NCBI RefSeq assembly: GCF_019511645.1
Contig: NZ_JAEUAX010000008.1
Coordinates: 62,001-126,000, forward strand
DNA: 64,000 bases
Direction of reading: 5' to 3'
Origin: Microbacterium ureisolvens
GTDB taxonomy: Bacteria > Actinomycetota > Actinomycetes > Actinomycetales > Microbacteriaceae
Shown here: piece after piece, positions 26,807 through 37,700 of the stretch
How positions within the stretch are numbered: position 1 is the first letter of the stretch
How the letters are laid out: each line of letters begins with the position of its first letter
Program-made: the position numbers and the translations under genes
The notes under the pieces: generated by a model
The model's input: the letters and a program-made list of their open reading frames with translations, nothing else
What the model was told of the DNA's origin: nothing
The model's database searches: none

Positions 26807-29364
26807 GGCATGGGACGCACGGGCTCGGCCCGTCGTCTCCCCCTCTCGGCGATTCTCGTGCGGCCGCCCGGTTCGGGCGCCATCGGACGGAACAACGATC
26901 TCAACGATACGGTCGCGAGCGCACCGCGCCAGAACCCGCGCTCGCGTCGCAGGGCGCGTCGCTCGGCGTCGACGGCCGCCCAGTAGCCCTTCACGTCGTC
27001 GACGGACAGGTCCGCGGGCGAGAAGACGGCGCGGTCCGCGTCCCGCGCGAGCGCGGCCCCGGCGGGCGTCGCGAACGCGGCGGCGAGCTCTGAGCGGGTG
27101 GCGGTGCGGGATGCCGCGCGGCCGGTGTCGAGCGCGGCGTCGACGTACTCGTCCCATCCACCGGCGATGCGGGCAGCGGGCGTGCCGGTGCGGCGACGGG
27201 ACCGGCGGCGCGCAGCCTTCGTCCCGATCACGATGAGGAAGGGACCGAGCGCGAGCACGAGCACCACGAGCACGATGCCGCCGACGCGCAGCACCGGCCA
27301 GAGCCACGCGAGGTCCGCTCCCGCCTCTTCGTCGTCGGGGCTGTCGGTGGCCGAGTCCTCCTGCGCGGGATCCGGTGGCACGACCTCCTCGACCGACTCC
27401 GGGCGCACCTCGGTGACGTTCTCCGGGTCGCGCTGCTCGGTCGTATCGAGGCTCGGCGACTGCGCGTGCTGGGGCGTCACGTCGATGGCGACCCAGTCGC
27501 CGGCTGCCGACTGCACCTCGGTCCACGCGCTGAGATCCTGTGCGCGGCAGACGCCCTCGTCGCACGTAGCGAGCCCCGGCTCCGCGGCGGACAGCCGCGC
27601 GCCCATCACGACCCGGGACGGGAAGCCGAGCTCGCGGGCCATGAGCGCCACGGCGACCGCGAACTGCTCGTCGTCGCCGACCGCCGCGACGTAGTTGCCG
27701 GATGCGACGGCCCGGGGGTCCGTCTCGCGTTCGAGCAGCCGCGCGAACATCGTGTCGACGCGGGCGAGCGAGTGGCCCGAGGCGCTGGGCTGGAACGTGT
27801 AGTCGGGGATGGCCGCCACCCACGCGGGCTCCTGTTCCCCCTCGGCGAGACCGTGGCTGAGATAGCCGCGCTCGCGAAGAAGCGCCACAACCGACTCGAG
27901 GGCGGGCCCGCCCGATCCGACGGCGTGCTCGTCCATCCACGTGCGGAGGCTGTCCGGCGCGGCGACGCCGCCCGGGCTTCCCGGCGCGTCGAGCTGCGCG
28001 AGCTCCGTGCCGGCAGGCTCGACGCCGCGGACGACGAAGGCGTCCCCCGCCTCGAACCCTCCCCCCGCCGTCTGCACCGCCGCGGACGCCGAGGCGTTGT
28101 AGTAGAACTTGTCGGCCAGCGACGCGGCACGGTCGCCGTCGAATGCGACCGCCTCCAGGCGGCCGGCGGTCGGCATCCAGATCCCGTCCCAGTCGTCGAT
28201 CTCGATCCGCGCCGCGACCGGCGTGCCTTCACCGGCGTCGAGGGCCGAGGGCACGCGGACGAACCGGCCGGCGTCGACGGCGCCCTCGCCGCCCGAGCGG
28301 AACACCTCGCCGTCGTACGCGTCGAGGGTCGCGAGCCGGATCCGCTCGGGGAGCCCGCCCACCACGCCGTCGGTCACGACGGGCTCGACCGTGAACAGCA
28401 CGTCGTCGGCGCGGGCGTCGGCGAAGAGCGCGCGGTACTGCGACAGCGGGCTCACCTCGGCGGACAGATCGATGTCGGGGCCGACGGCCGAGCGCAGCAC
28501 CTCGCGCTCCGCACCGCGGGCGGCGAAGGGCACGATCGCGACGGCGAGCACGAGAGCCACCGCCACCATGCCGGCGCCGAGGGCGGTGCGCCGGCGGTCG
28601 GCGGCTGAGGGGCGGCGCGAGATGCGGACGCCGCTGGATGCCGCGGCGCGCTGCAGCGCCCGCACACGCTCGTCGTGCGTGCGCCAGGCCAGCCACAGCA
28701 GGCATGCCACGAGGCCGGCGACGCCGATCCCGGTCTCGAGCGGCGCGTAGAGCAGGACCGGGCCGACCGCGAGCGGAGCGCTCACGGTGGCCCGGCCGAA
28801 GAATAGCCCGAACGTCACCATTCCGAGCGCGACCGGCACCGCGGCGTAGGCGGCGCGATCCTCGCGCCACGCGAGGAGCAGCACCGTGCAGGTGCCGACG
28901 AGGAACACGACGAGCGCGGGCACCAGCAGGTTGCGGTACGAGCCGACCGGCAGCTCGACGGTGACGAGATCCTTCCAGCCGAGCACCAGCCCGGCGGCCA
29001 GCTCGCCGAGACCGCGCACGACGTCGTCCGGGGAACCCAGACGCGAGGGCACGGCGAGCGGCACTCCCAGCACGAGGATCGCGAGGGCCAGTGCGCCCGC
29101 GACCGCCCATCCGCTCCAGCGGCGCCACCATGCCACGGCGGCGATCCCGCCGGCGACGACGGTGCCCGCGACGAACAGGAGCGCGAAGGTGCCCGAGCGG
29201 TAGATCGGCCACGCCGCGACGGCCGCGATGACGGCGATCGCCGCGGCGAACCCCGCGCCGATCCACACACGGGCGCCGAACTTCGGTGCGCCGGGCCCCC
29301 GGCTCTCGGCCGCGCCCCGGGGCGCAGCATCCATCCGCGCCATCGCGGGGATCGGCCCGCTCAC
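26803..29364 (-). CDS. Transglutaminase-fold membrane protein with degenerate catalytic residues
   Basis: An 853-residue protein. N-terminal block of about seven membrane helices (residues ~30-275, DUF3488-like), an extracytoplasmic transglutaminase-fold region (~residues 500-640), one further helix (~695-720) and a cytoplasmic C-terminal DUF4129-like domain. In active family members the core reads G-x-C-E-Q-F-A and H-A-W-x-E. Here the Cys position is Asp565 (GDDEQFA), the His position is Ser612 (SAWTEV), and only Asp628 (AIDVTP) of the triad is retained. It is therefore predicted catalytically inactive, possibly a binding domain. The GTG at 29364 overlaps DUF58 by 4 nt. Confidence 0.87.
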   Translation of the reverse strand: MSGPIPAMARMDAAPRGAAESRGPGAPKFGARVWIGAGFAAAIAVIAAVAAWPIYRSGTFALLFVAGTVVAGGIAAVAWWRRWSGWAVAGALALAILVLGVPLAVPSRLGSPDDVVRGLGELAAGLVLGWKDLVTVELPVGSYRNLLVPALVVFLVGTCTVLLLAWREDRAAYAAVPVALGMVTFGLFFGRATVSAPLAVGPVLLYAPLETGIGVAGLVACLLWLAWRTHDERVRALQRAAASSGVRISRRPSAADRRRTALGAGMVAVALVLAVAIVPFAARGAEREVLRSAVGPDIDLSAEVSPLSQYRALFADARADDVLFTVEPVVTDGVVGGLPERIRLATLDAYDGEVFRSGGEGAVDAGRFVRVPSALDAGEGTPVAARIEIDDWDGIWMPTAGRLEAVAFDGDRAASLADKFYYNASASAAVQTAGGGFEAGDAFVVRGVEPAGTELAQLDAPGSPGGVAAPDSLRTWMDEHAVGSGGPALESVVALLRERGYLSHGLAEGEQEPAWVAAIPDYTFQPSASGHSLARVDTMFARLLERETDPRAVASGNYVAAVGDDEQFAVAVALMARELGFPSRVVMGARLSAAEPGLATCDEGVCRAQDLSAWTEVQSAAGDWVAIDVTPQHAQSPSLDTTEQRDPENVTEVRPESVEEVVPPDPAQEDSATDSPDDEEAGADLAWLWPVLRVGGIVLVVLVLALGPFLIVIGTKAARRRSRRRTGTPAARIAGGWDEYVDAALDTGRAASRTATRSELAAAFATPAGAALARDADRAVFSPADLSVDDVKGYWAAVDAERRALRRERGFWRGALATVSLRSLFRPMAPEPGGRTRIAERGRRRAEPVRPMP

Positions 29365-30770
29365 GACGCTGCTCCCCGCAGCAGGAGACCCGAGAGGTCT
29401 TCGAGGGTTCCGACGGTGAGCACGGTCATGCCCGACACCGGCTGCATGCGCGGATGGGCGCGCTCGTCGCAGATGACGCCCACCACGGCGGTGTCGGCGG
29501 GGAACGCGAGGGCGGCCTGCTGCAGCCTCGTGAGCGGCACGCGTGAGCCGACCACGACGAACGCGATCGACAGCCGCTCGCCGGACTCCGCCGCCAGCCG
29601 GCACACCTCTCCCACGGGCATCGTGCTCTCGAGCAGGTCGACGCCGCTGAACCCGTCCAGCATCGGGCGCGGCGCCGCCGACGGGATGTGGCGGATCGCG
29701 CGCAGCCGCCCGCGCACGACGCGCGGGATCTCGGACCCGGTCACGATCTGCACGTCGCGGGCATCGTGGACGGCGCGCAGCCCCAAGGACGCCGCGCACG
29801 ACACGGCGAGCTCGAACTCGTCGGGGTCCGCGAACTCGGCTTCCCAGGCCGCGAGCACCACGGCCATGCGCGAGCGCCGGGACTCCTCGTACTGGCGCAC
29901 CATGAGCCGCCCGGTCTTGGCCGTCGACCGCCAGTGGATCTGACGCCGGGAGTCCCCCGGCGCGTACTCGCGGATGGCATGGAACGACATGTCGGCGTCG
30001 ACCAGACGACGCGTCGGCGCGCCCTCCAGGTCGCGGATGAGCCCGGCGCTCGTCGACGGCAGCGAGACCGTGCGCGGGTGCACGTAGAGCTCGTGCACGT
30101 CGTGGAACGAGTGCTCGCGTCGCAGCATGCCGATCGGGTCGCTGCGCACCGTCGTCGCGGGCCCGACCGTCACGATGCCGCGCGCGAGTGCCGGGATGTC
30201 GAGCGGCTGCTCGACGGCGTGACCGGGACGCAGCAGCGGCACGCCGAACTCGACCAGACCGGCCCCGACGGGAATGTCGATCCGGCCGGGCAGCGCCGTG
30301 CGGTGGCCGTCGTTGCGCACGTGGATGCGGCCGGTGACCCCCTCGCCCGCGACGATCCGCTCGTGCGTCAGGGTGAGGTCGACGTCGTACGCGCGGGCGC
30401 CGAAGAGGAACGGCACGGCAGCGACGAGAAGGACGACGGATGCTGCGCCCGCGACCATGAACTCCACCCAGCCGAACACGACCCCGAGCACGAGCCCCGC
30501 GGTCGCGGCGACGGCCACGAGGGCTCCGGCCGGCCGGATCGTCTGCGCTGCCCACTGCGCCGCGGTGGTGATCCCCGAGCCCGCAGCCCGCCACACGCGC
30601 GTCCACCACACGGCGGCGCGCACGAACGCACGCCCGCGGCGCGACTCGCCGACGCTCGTGGCCGTCGCGGTCACGTGCGTGCGGCCGGTCGTGCCGGTCG
30701 CCTGGACGGTGCGCGTGATGCGCGGCTCCACCGTCGCAGTGGAGCCGCCGCGGCGCTCGGGACTGCTCAT
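29361..30770 (-). CDS. DUF58 (VWA-like) membrane protein
   Basis: A 469-residue protein with two membrane helices (~residues 78-125) and a C-terminal DUF58 domain containing the signature AIREYAPGDSRRQIHWRSTAK near residue 270. DUF58 proteins have a von Willebrand A-like fold and nearly always partner MoxR ATPases. Here the ATG overlaps the moxR stop by 4 nt. The likely role is an assembly or activation platform acted on by the ATPase. Confidence 0.92.
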   Translation of the reverse strand: MSSPERRGGSTATVEPRITRTVQATGTTGRTHVTATATSVGESRRGRAFVRAAVWWTRVWRAAGSGITTAAQWAAQTIRPAGALVAVAATAGLVLGVVFGWVEFMVAGAASVVLLVAAVPFLFGARAYDVDLTLTHERIVAGEGVTGRIHVRNDGHRTALPGRIDIPVGAGLVEFGVPLLRPGHAVEQPLDIPALARGIVTVGPATTVRSDPIGMLRREHSFHDVHELYVHPRTVSLPSTSAGLIRDLEGAPTRRLVDADMSFHAIREYAPGDSRRQIHWRSTAKTGRLMVRQYEESRRSRMAVVLAAWEAEFADPDEFELAVSCAASLGLRAVHDARDVQIVTGSEIPRVVRGRLRAIRHIPSAAPRPMLDGFSGVDLLESTMPVGEVCRLAAESGERLSIAFVVVGSRVPLTRLQQAALAFPADTAVVGVICDERAHPRMQPVSGMTVLTVGTLEDLSGLLLRGAAS

Positions 30771-31732
30771 ACCGCTTCGCGCCTCGAGGGCGGTGCGACG
30801 TCGAGCAGCACCTGCCCGACCACGGTCTCGGGGGTGACGCCGTCGAACTCGGCTTCCGGGTGCAGGATCAGGCGGTGCGACAGCACCGGCACCGCGAGCG
30901 TCTTGACGTCGTCGGGGGTCGCGTACGTGCGGCCCTGCGACGCGGCGCGCGTGCGGACGGCCCGCGTCAGGGCGAGGGCGCCGCGGATGCTGACACCCAG
31001 GCGCACCTCGTCGGCCGTGCGCGTGCTGTCGACGAGGCGGGCGATGTAGTCGAGCACGAGCGCGTCGACGTACACGTCGGCGGCGAGGTCGGCCATGCCG
31101 ACGAGCGCCTGCGGCGTGATGATCGGCGAGAGCTCGGCGGTCGCGACGGCAGCGCCGTCGAGGATGCGGACGGTCGCCGCGTGGTCGGGGTAGCCGAGCG
31201 ACGTGCGCATCATGAAGCGGTCGAGCTGCGCCTCGGGGAGGCGGTAGGTGCCGGCCTGCTCGACGGGGTTCTGGGTAGCGAGCACGAGGAACGGCACGCC
31301 GGCCTCGCGCGAGACGCCGTCGATCGTGACGCGCCCCTCCTCCATCACCTCGAGCAGCGCCGACTGCGTCTTCGGGCTCGCGCGGTTGATCTCGTCGGCG
31401 AGCACGATGTTGGCGAAGATCGGGCCCGCATGGAACTCGAACACGCCCTCCTTCTGGTCGTAGACGCTCAGCCCCGTGATGTCGCTCGGCAGCAGGTCGG
31501 GCGTGAACTGGATGCGCGTGTTCGTGCCCTGCACCGACTGCGCCATCGCCCGCGCCAGCGACGTCTTGCCGGTTCCGGGCACGTCCTCCAGGAGCACGTG
31601 GCCGTCGCTGAGCATCGCCGTGAGCACGAGCTCGACGACGTGGCGCTTGCCGAGAACGGCGCGCTCGACGTTGTCGGCGATCTGCCCGAACGTCTGCGCG
31701 AACCAGTCGGCCTGCGCCTGTGTGATCGTCAT
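30767..31732 (-). CDS. MoxR family AAA+ ATPase
   Basis: A 321-residue cytosolic ATPase. Walker A GTGKT (residues 53-57), Walker B LADE (111-114), sensor 1 ATQNP and the arginine-rich C-terminal lid are present. MoxR ATPases act as chaperones that insert cofactors or remodel VWA-containing partners. It lies between the giant surface protein and DUF58 in the typical MoxR-DUF58-transglutaminase cluster. The start has GAAGGA upstream. Confidence 0.95.
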   Translation of the reverse strand: MTITQAQADWFAQTFGQIADNVERAVLGKRHVVELVLTAMLSDGHVLLEDVPGTGKTSLARAMAQSVQGTNTRIQFTPDLLPSDITGLSVYDQKEGVFEFHAGPIFANIVLADEINRASPKTQSALLEVMEEGRVTIDGVSREAGVPFLVLATQNPVEQAGTYRLPEAQLDRFMMRTSLGYPDHAATVRILDGAAVATAELSPIITPQALVGMADLAADVYVDALVLDYIARLVDSTRTADEVRLGVSIRGALALTRAVRTRAASQGRTYATPDDVKTLAVPVLSHRLILHPEAEFDGVTPETVVGQVLLDVAPPSRREAV

Positions 31733-31781
31733 GTGGTGTCCTTCGTAGTCTGCGGGGGTCGGGGCGAACGGATGCTGCCGC

Positions 31782-34700
31782 TCAGGGTGCGGGCTCGGGA
31801 TCGGGGTTGCCGTTGTTGGGCTGGCACGTCGCCGAGAAGGTGGTGTTCACCGGTGACAGCCCCCACCCCTGCGCGCTCCAGTCGACCGTCACCGCGATGC
31901 CCTCCACACGCACGGCGCCGACCGGCACCTCCCACGTGCCTGCGGTGTGCGCGAGCAGCTGGTTCTGCTTGTCGTAGTAGCGCAGGCCCGCGTTGCCGAA
32001 CGTGAAGGCTGCGGAGGAGCCGTTCGGAGCGTTCGACGACTGGCCGCGATACGCGAGCGGGCTGCCGCCGACGCACGAGGTGACCGTCCAGTTCGCCTGC
32101 ACCTGGTACGGGGCGCTGCCGGCGCGCGGAGTCACCGTCGACCACGCGGTGGCCGTGCCCCAGAAGTCGTGCACGTAGCGCACCTGGATGCCGGGGTCCT
32201 GGCCGAACACCGTGCTGCCGCTGCTGCCCCAACCCTGGAACTCGGCGTGGTTGCGGTTGGGGAGCCGCTCCGTCGTCGTCGGGTTCTCGCGGATCACCCA
32301 GTCGGCGCGCTGCGCCTGCACGTTCGGCCTGCCGTCGACGACGAACGTCCAGCCCTGCGGCGCCCTGCCCGACTGCTGGGCGCGGACGGTCGCTGTCGCC
32401 TCGGCGCGGCCGAAGGACTCCTCATCCCACCACGACTCGACGCACATCCGGAACCCGTACTCCTCGCCGTCCTCCAGCCCGGGGAACGAGGCCGTCTCGC
32501 CGCCGTCGATGACCCTGCAGCGATCGCCGTCCTGCACGATGCCGTACCGCAGCGCCGAGCCGTCGCCGTTGCGCTGCGCGGTGGCTCGCGCCGTGACCGT
32601 GGCGGTGCCGTCGCCGTTCGACACCGAGCTCAGGGTGAGCTGCGGCGACAGCGGACTGCCGATGCCGTTGGTCTGCACGGTCGTTGCCGCCCCCGACGCA
32701 CTGCCACCGAGGCCGGGGGGCAGGTCGTAACTCGAGTACGGGGTGACGGTGACGATCGTGCCGGTGTTGCTGCCCACGCGGAACCGCGGCACCTCGACGC
32801 GGGTCTGGTTGCGGCTCACCCCCACCCGCACGGTCTCGCCGGCAGGGCTCGCGATCTCGAGGCTGCCGGTCTCGCCGGCCTCGATCCCGTCGATGACCAG
32901 CGAGACGATGCCGCCCGCGCCGTCGCCCGTGACGACGGGAGCCGCGGTCACGCTCGTGGGCGCGAGCGGTGCGTCGTACGCCCACGCGACCGTGCGCACG
33001 CCGGTCTTGGACTCCCCCACGGCATTGACGGCCCATGCGTCGTACGTCCGCTGCTCCCCGTTCGGCGCGGGAATCGGGGGGCACACGCCGTCCACCGCGC
33101 AGCGCGCGACCTCCTGTCCGCCGGAGCGGACGACGAAGCCGGTGAGCGCCGGGTAGGCCGACCGTGCCTCGCCCGGATCGACCCGCAGCGTGACCGTTCC
33201 GTCGGCATATGCCGTCTGAGTAATACTGGCGGGCGCCTTGGGGTACCCGAGCAGGTCGAGCAGCACGCGGCCGTCGCGTTCCGCGTTCGTGACGCGGCCC
33301 TGGGCGTCGCGCACCGAGAACGCGGCGGTGCACGTCGCGCCCGGGGCATCCGTCGTCCACGTCGCCCTGATCGACGTCGCCGACGCCACCTGGAAGCCCA
33401 CCCCGGCGCATGCCCCCGTGGGCCGCACGTCGACGACCTCGAGCGGCGTGCGCGGCAGCGGGTTGACCTCGCCGCCGGCGCCGATCACCGGGATCGTGCA
33501 CGACGACCCTCCGGCCTGCGAGCACTGCTGCACCACGGAGCCGCCCTGAGGGAGAGTCGAAGGAGCCGCACCGACGCGGAGGATGAGCCGCGCCGGCGTC
33601 ACCGACGGGTGGCTCGTGACGGAGACGAGAACGGCCTCCTCGGAGCCGGGGACGGCGCGGTCCGCGCCGGTGACGGTCACGACGGAACCCTCCTGAGCGA
33701 CCCCGAACGCGGTGCCGGAATGCTCGGTCGCGTAGACGATGCCATCCCAGTCCGGGCGCAGCTGCCACGTGGTCATGTTCGCGAGGTCGAAGGTCGCGGT
33801 CTCGCCCGGCCCGACCGTGATCGATGCCGGGCGCAGCTCGGGCTGCGGGTCTCGCGGGCGCACCACGATCGGCACCGACAGGTACGTCCAGTCCTCCTGG
33901 CCGCCGAGGCGCACGGGCACCTGGCACGCGTCGACCCACGGGGCGCCCGCGCCCGCGTCGTAGCGGACGACGGTGCCCGACTCGATCGTGCAGGATGCCT
34001 CGGCGCGCGCACCCGACGCCCGCACATCGTCGCCGAGCTCCACGACGGCGCCCCGCGGGCGCGCGACGAGGCCGGCCATGTCGAAGGTGGTGGACTCGAG
34101 CTCGGTGACCTCGGGGGACGCCGCGTTCGCCCGCAGCGTCAGGGCCAGGTCGTCGTCGCCCGGCACGCGGAGGAAGCCGTAAGAGGTGACCTCGCCCGCA
34201 GCGCTGTCGCCGGTGACGGCGAACGGGATGAGCTGCGTGGTCTCGGGCAGCGCCCCGCGCAGCCGCGAACCCTGGACCGAGACGCCGTCCGGGTCGCCCC
34301 ACAGCGACAGCTCGAGGTCGTCCACGTCGCCGCCCGACCAGGTGACCTTGCCGGTCAGCACGTCCACGCCGCGCGGGAAGTCCTCGCGGGTCTCGACGGT
34401 GAGGTTGGTGTCGGCGACGATCGGGAAGTCGGGCACGCTCTCGCGCACGACCCGCACGACGATGAGGCCTCGACCGGTGTTTCCCGACGAAGACTCGACG
34501 TCGTAGAGGAACGACATCGTCGCCGGCTCGTCGCCGGCGGCGATCCGGACCGTGGTGTCGTCCGCGCCGACGATCTGCGCGCCCAGCCGCGCGTACTCGG
34601 GGTTCTCGCTGCCGTCGACGAGGGTCGCCGGGACGTCCGGGCGGATGTCGGTGATCCGCAGCTCGCCGAGCGTCGGGTCGACGTCGTTGGAGAGCGGGCT

Positions 34701-37700
34701 GACCCGGATCGTGTTGCCCCGGCCTGCCTGCACCTGGACGTAGTCGGTGAAGGTGACCGGACTCGGGTTCGCCTGGCTGTCGAGCACTCCGATGCGCACC
34801 GTGCCGTCGGCCGTCGCACCGAACGCGTCGACCACGCGGTAGCGGAAGGACACCTGACCGCTGTCCCCGGGCACGCTCGTGTACAGGATCGACCCGCCGT
34901 CGGCGGTGACGGTGGCCGCGCCCCGCTCGGGCTGCTCGACGATGCGGTCGAGGGTCACGACGTCGCCGTCGGGGTCGGTGCCGAAGTCGTCGAACTCGAT
35001 GAGCGCCGACTGGCCGCTGAGCACGCGACCCTCGAGGGTGTCGGCCGAGGGTGCGCGGTTGGCCTCGGCATCGATCACGGTCACGCGCACCGTCGCGGTG
35101 TCGGCGAGTGCCGGCGCGCCCGTGGTGAACACGGAGTACTCGATCGCGTACTGGCCCGGCTCGTCCGGCGCGAGGTAGCGCAGCAGGTCGCCCGACGCGA
35201 AGGCGAGCGCCCCTTCCGACGACGAGCGCACGGATGCCGGGTTCAGCGTCGGCCTCCCGCCGGCGGGCGAGATGTCGTTATCGAGCACCGGGATGTCGAT
35301 CTGGGAGCCGGAGCGCACCATCACGGAGTCGTCCACGGCGATCGGGGCGAGCTCGGGTGCGGGCGGCAGCAGGTACACCGTCGCCTCTCCCTCGACGCTG
35401 GCGCCGGCGTCCTCCGTCCCGTCGCTCACCACGTACGAGACGATGCCGAGGCGGCCGGCGGCGCCGTCCGCCGTCGTGCCCGACACCCGTAGGTGGTTCT
35501 GCCCGACCGCGTCGACCGACAGCGTGGCCCCGTCATCGGCCCGCGCGACGACGTCGCTGAGCAGCAGCACGCGGCGCGTCGGGTTCGAGACGGCGTCGAA
35601 GATCTCGAGGGTCGCGTCCTGCTGCGGGTGCACGAACGCCACCACCGGCGAGGTCGCCAGCTGGGCAGGCGCGTCGGTGGGCAGCAGCGTGATGCGGGCG
35701 GTGCCGGTCGCCTCGCCGACCCCGTCGGTCACGGTGAAGTCGACGCGGAACGTGCCCGGATCCTTCGCTGTGAAGTCGAAGGCGGTGGAGCCGCTGACCG
35801 CGGTCGCGGTGGCCGCCGCGTCGTCGAGCACGCGCACGGATTCCAGTGACAGGGTGCCGGCGGTGCCCGTGACGTGATCCGCGACGTCGACGGTGATGGC
35901 GGACGCGACGGTGTCGGTCACGGCGAACGACTGCGCCGCGAGCTGGGGCTGGGGAGACACCTTCACCACGAGCGGCTTCACCGTCGTCAGACCCTGGGTG
36001 TCGGCGACCGTGACCTCGAGCTCGACGAGCTGCTCCCCGCCGTCGCCCGCGTCGTCGTGCTGGTAGACCACGTCGCCGCCAGGGGTCGCCGCGACGCTGC
36101 CGACGCCGCTCGCGTTCTCGACCGACAGGAGGAGCAGGGGGTCGCCTTCGGGGTCGACCCAGCCCGGCAGCACCGGCACGGTCACCGTGCCGCCGCGCGC
36201 GACCTCGGGCTCCGGCCACTCGACGAGGCACCGCTCGACGCCGCACCATTCCGGCGCCGAGTCGGTCGCGGCACCCGCCACCGTGACGGTGACGGTGGTC
36301 GGCTCGGAGGTCAGGCCGTTCGCGGCGGTGCCGTCGGTGACCGCGTAGGAGAATGTCGCGGAACCCGTCGCGCCCGGCTGCACGCGGATCGCGAGGCGCT
36401 GGTCGTCGTCGGTGACCGACAGGGTGCCGAACCCGGGGTCGAGCCCGCTGACCGATGCGGGGTCGATGGTGAGCACGTCCTCGTTCGGGTCGTGGTCGTT
36501 CATCAGCACGGGAAGCGATGCGAGCGCGCCGGCCCGCACGCCGAACGCGTCGGGCTCGGCGACCGGCGGCTTCGGGTCGAGCACGACCTGCAGCTGCTCT
36601 TCGCTCGGCACGGCGGCGGGGTCGGGGCGCTCGTCGAGGCTCCAGTCCTGGCTCGACGAGATCAGCGCGCCGTCGGGCACCGACCACGCCCAGCCGGAGC
36701 GGGTGTCGTTGAGGATGACCGCGGAGGCGCTCGCGACGAACACGGGACGCTGCTCGGCGCCGATCGTCTGGTCGCCGTAGTCGAGAGGCGCCGTGGTGCC
36801 GCTCGAGCGCCACAGGAGACCGCCCGCGTCGCCCTGGCCGAGCCACGCCGCGTAGGTCTCGCCGTCATGAGCGACCGGCTGCGCGGGCGTGCCCAGCACC
36901 GTCCCACCGCCTCCCAGCGGCGTCTCCATCGGTGACCCGTCGGCGGGCACCCGCACCAGGCCCGTGTCGTCCGCGAGATAGACGGCGGTGCCGCTCGGAT
37001 CCGGTGCGCCGACGACCACCGCACCCGTCGTCGGCGCCTGGACCGCGGCATCCTGTCCGCGCAGCCACACGTCGCCGTCCTCGGTGTCGATCACGGCCCA
37101 CGTGTCGCCGGCAGCGGTGATGGCCGGCGCCTCGAGCCCGTCGGCGTCGAGCGCGTCGCGGCCGCGCACCTCGCCGGCCTGGAGGTCGTAGCGCAGCACC
37201 GAGCCGTCGGCGCCCGAGTACGCGAACAGCGTGCCGCGCTCGTCGACGGCGATCGCCTCGGCGGTGTACTGCGGGGCGTCCGCGTCGTCGGCGCCGAAGG
37301 GATCGAGCTGCGACGACGTGCCGCTCGAGAGCCGCCCCGCGTGCACGGCGCCGGAGTCGGTGAGGTAGGCCACCCAGTCCCCGGCGGTGACGACCTCGGT
37401 CGTGCCGGACGGGGTCTTCTGCGAGGACCGCAGCGCCTCCTCGTCGAGATCTGCGGGCATCGCGGCATCGATGCGCGTGAGCGTCGAATAGCTGTCGCTG
37501 AAGAGGTATGCGGCGTCCCCCGTCTGAACCACCTGGTCGGGGTTGCTGATGCTGCGGACGGTGTCGAGCTCTCCGACCGCAGTGTTCACGCGGGCGTAGC
37601 GGCGGCCGTCGCCGGTCTGGAGCGCCCACACGGCGGTGTCGACGTCGGGCGTCTCCTGGGCGTCGAGCCCCGGCCACACGATGCTGATGCCGATCACGGT

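Noticed and set aside
31947..35492. Plus-strand open frame of ~1,180 residues opposite the giant Ig/FnIII gene
   Set aside because: It is Arg/Asp/Gly-rich antisense composition, with no start signal or recognisable domain.
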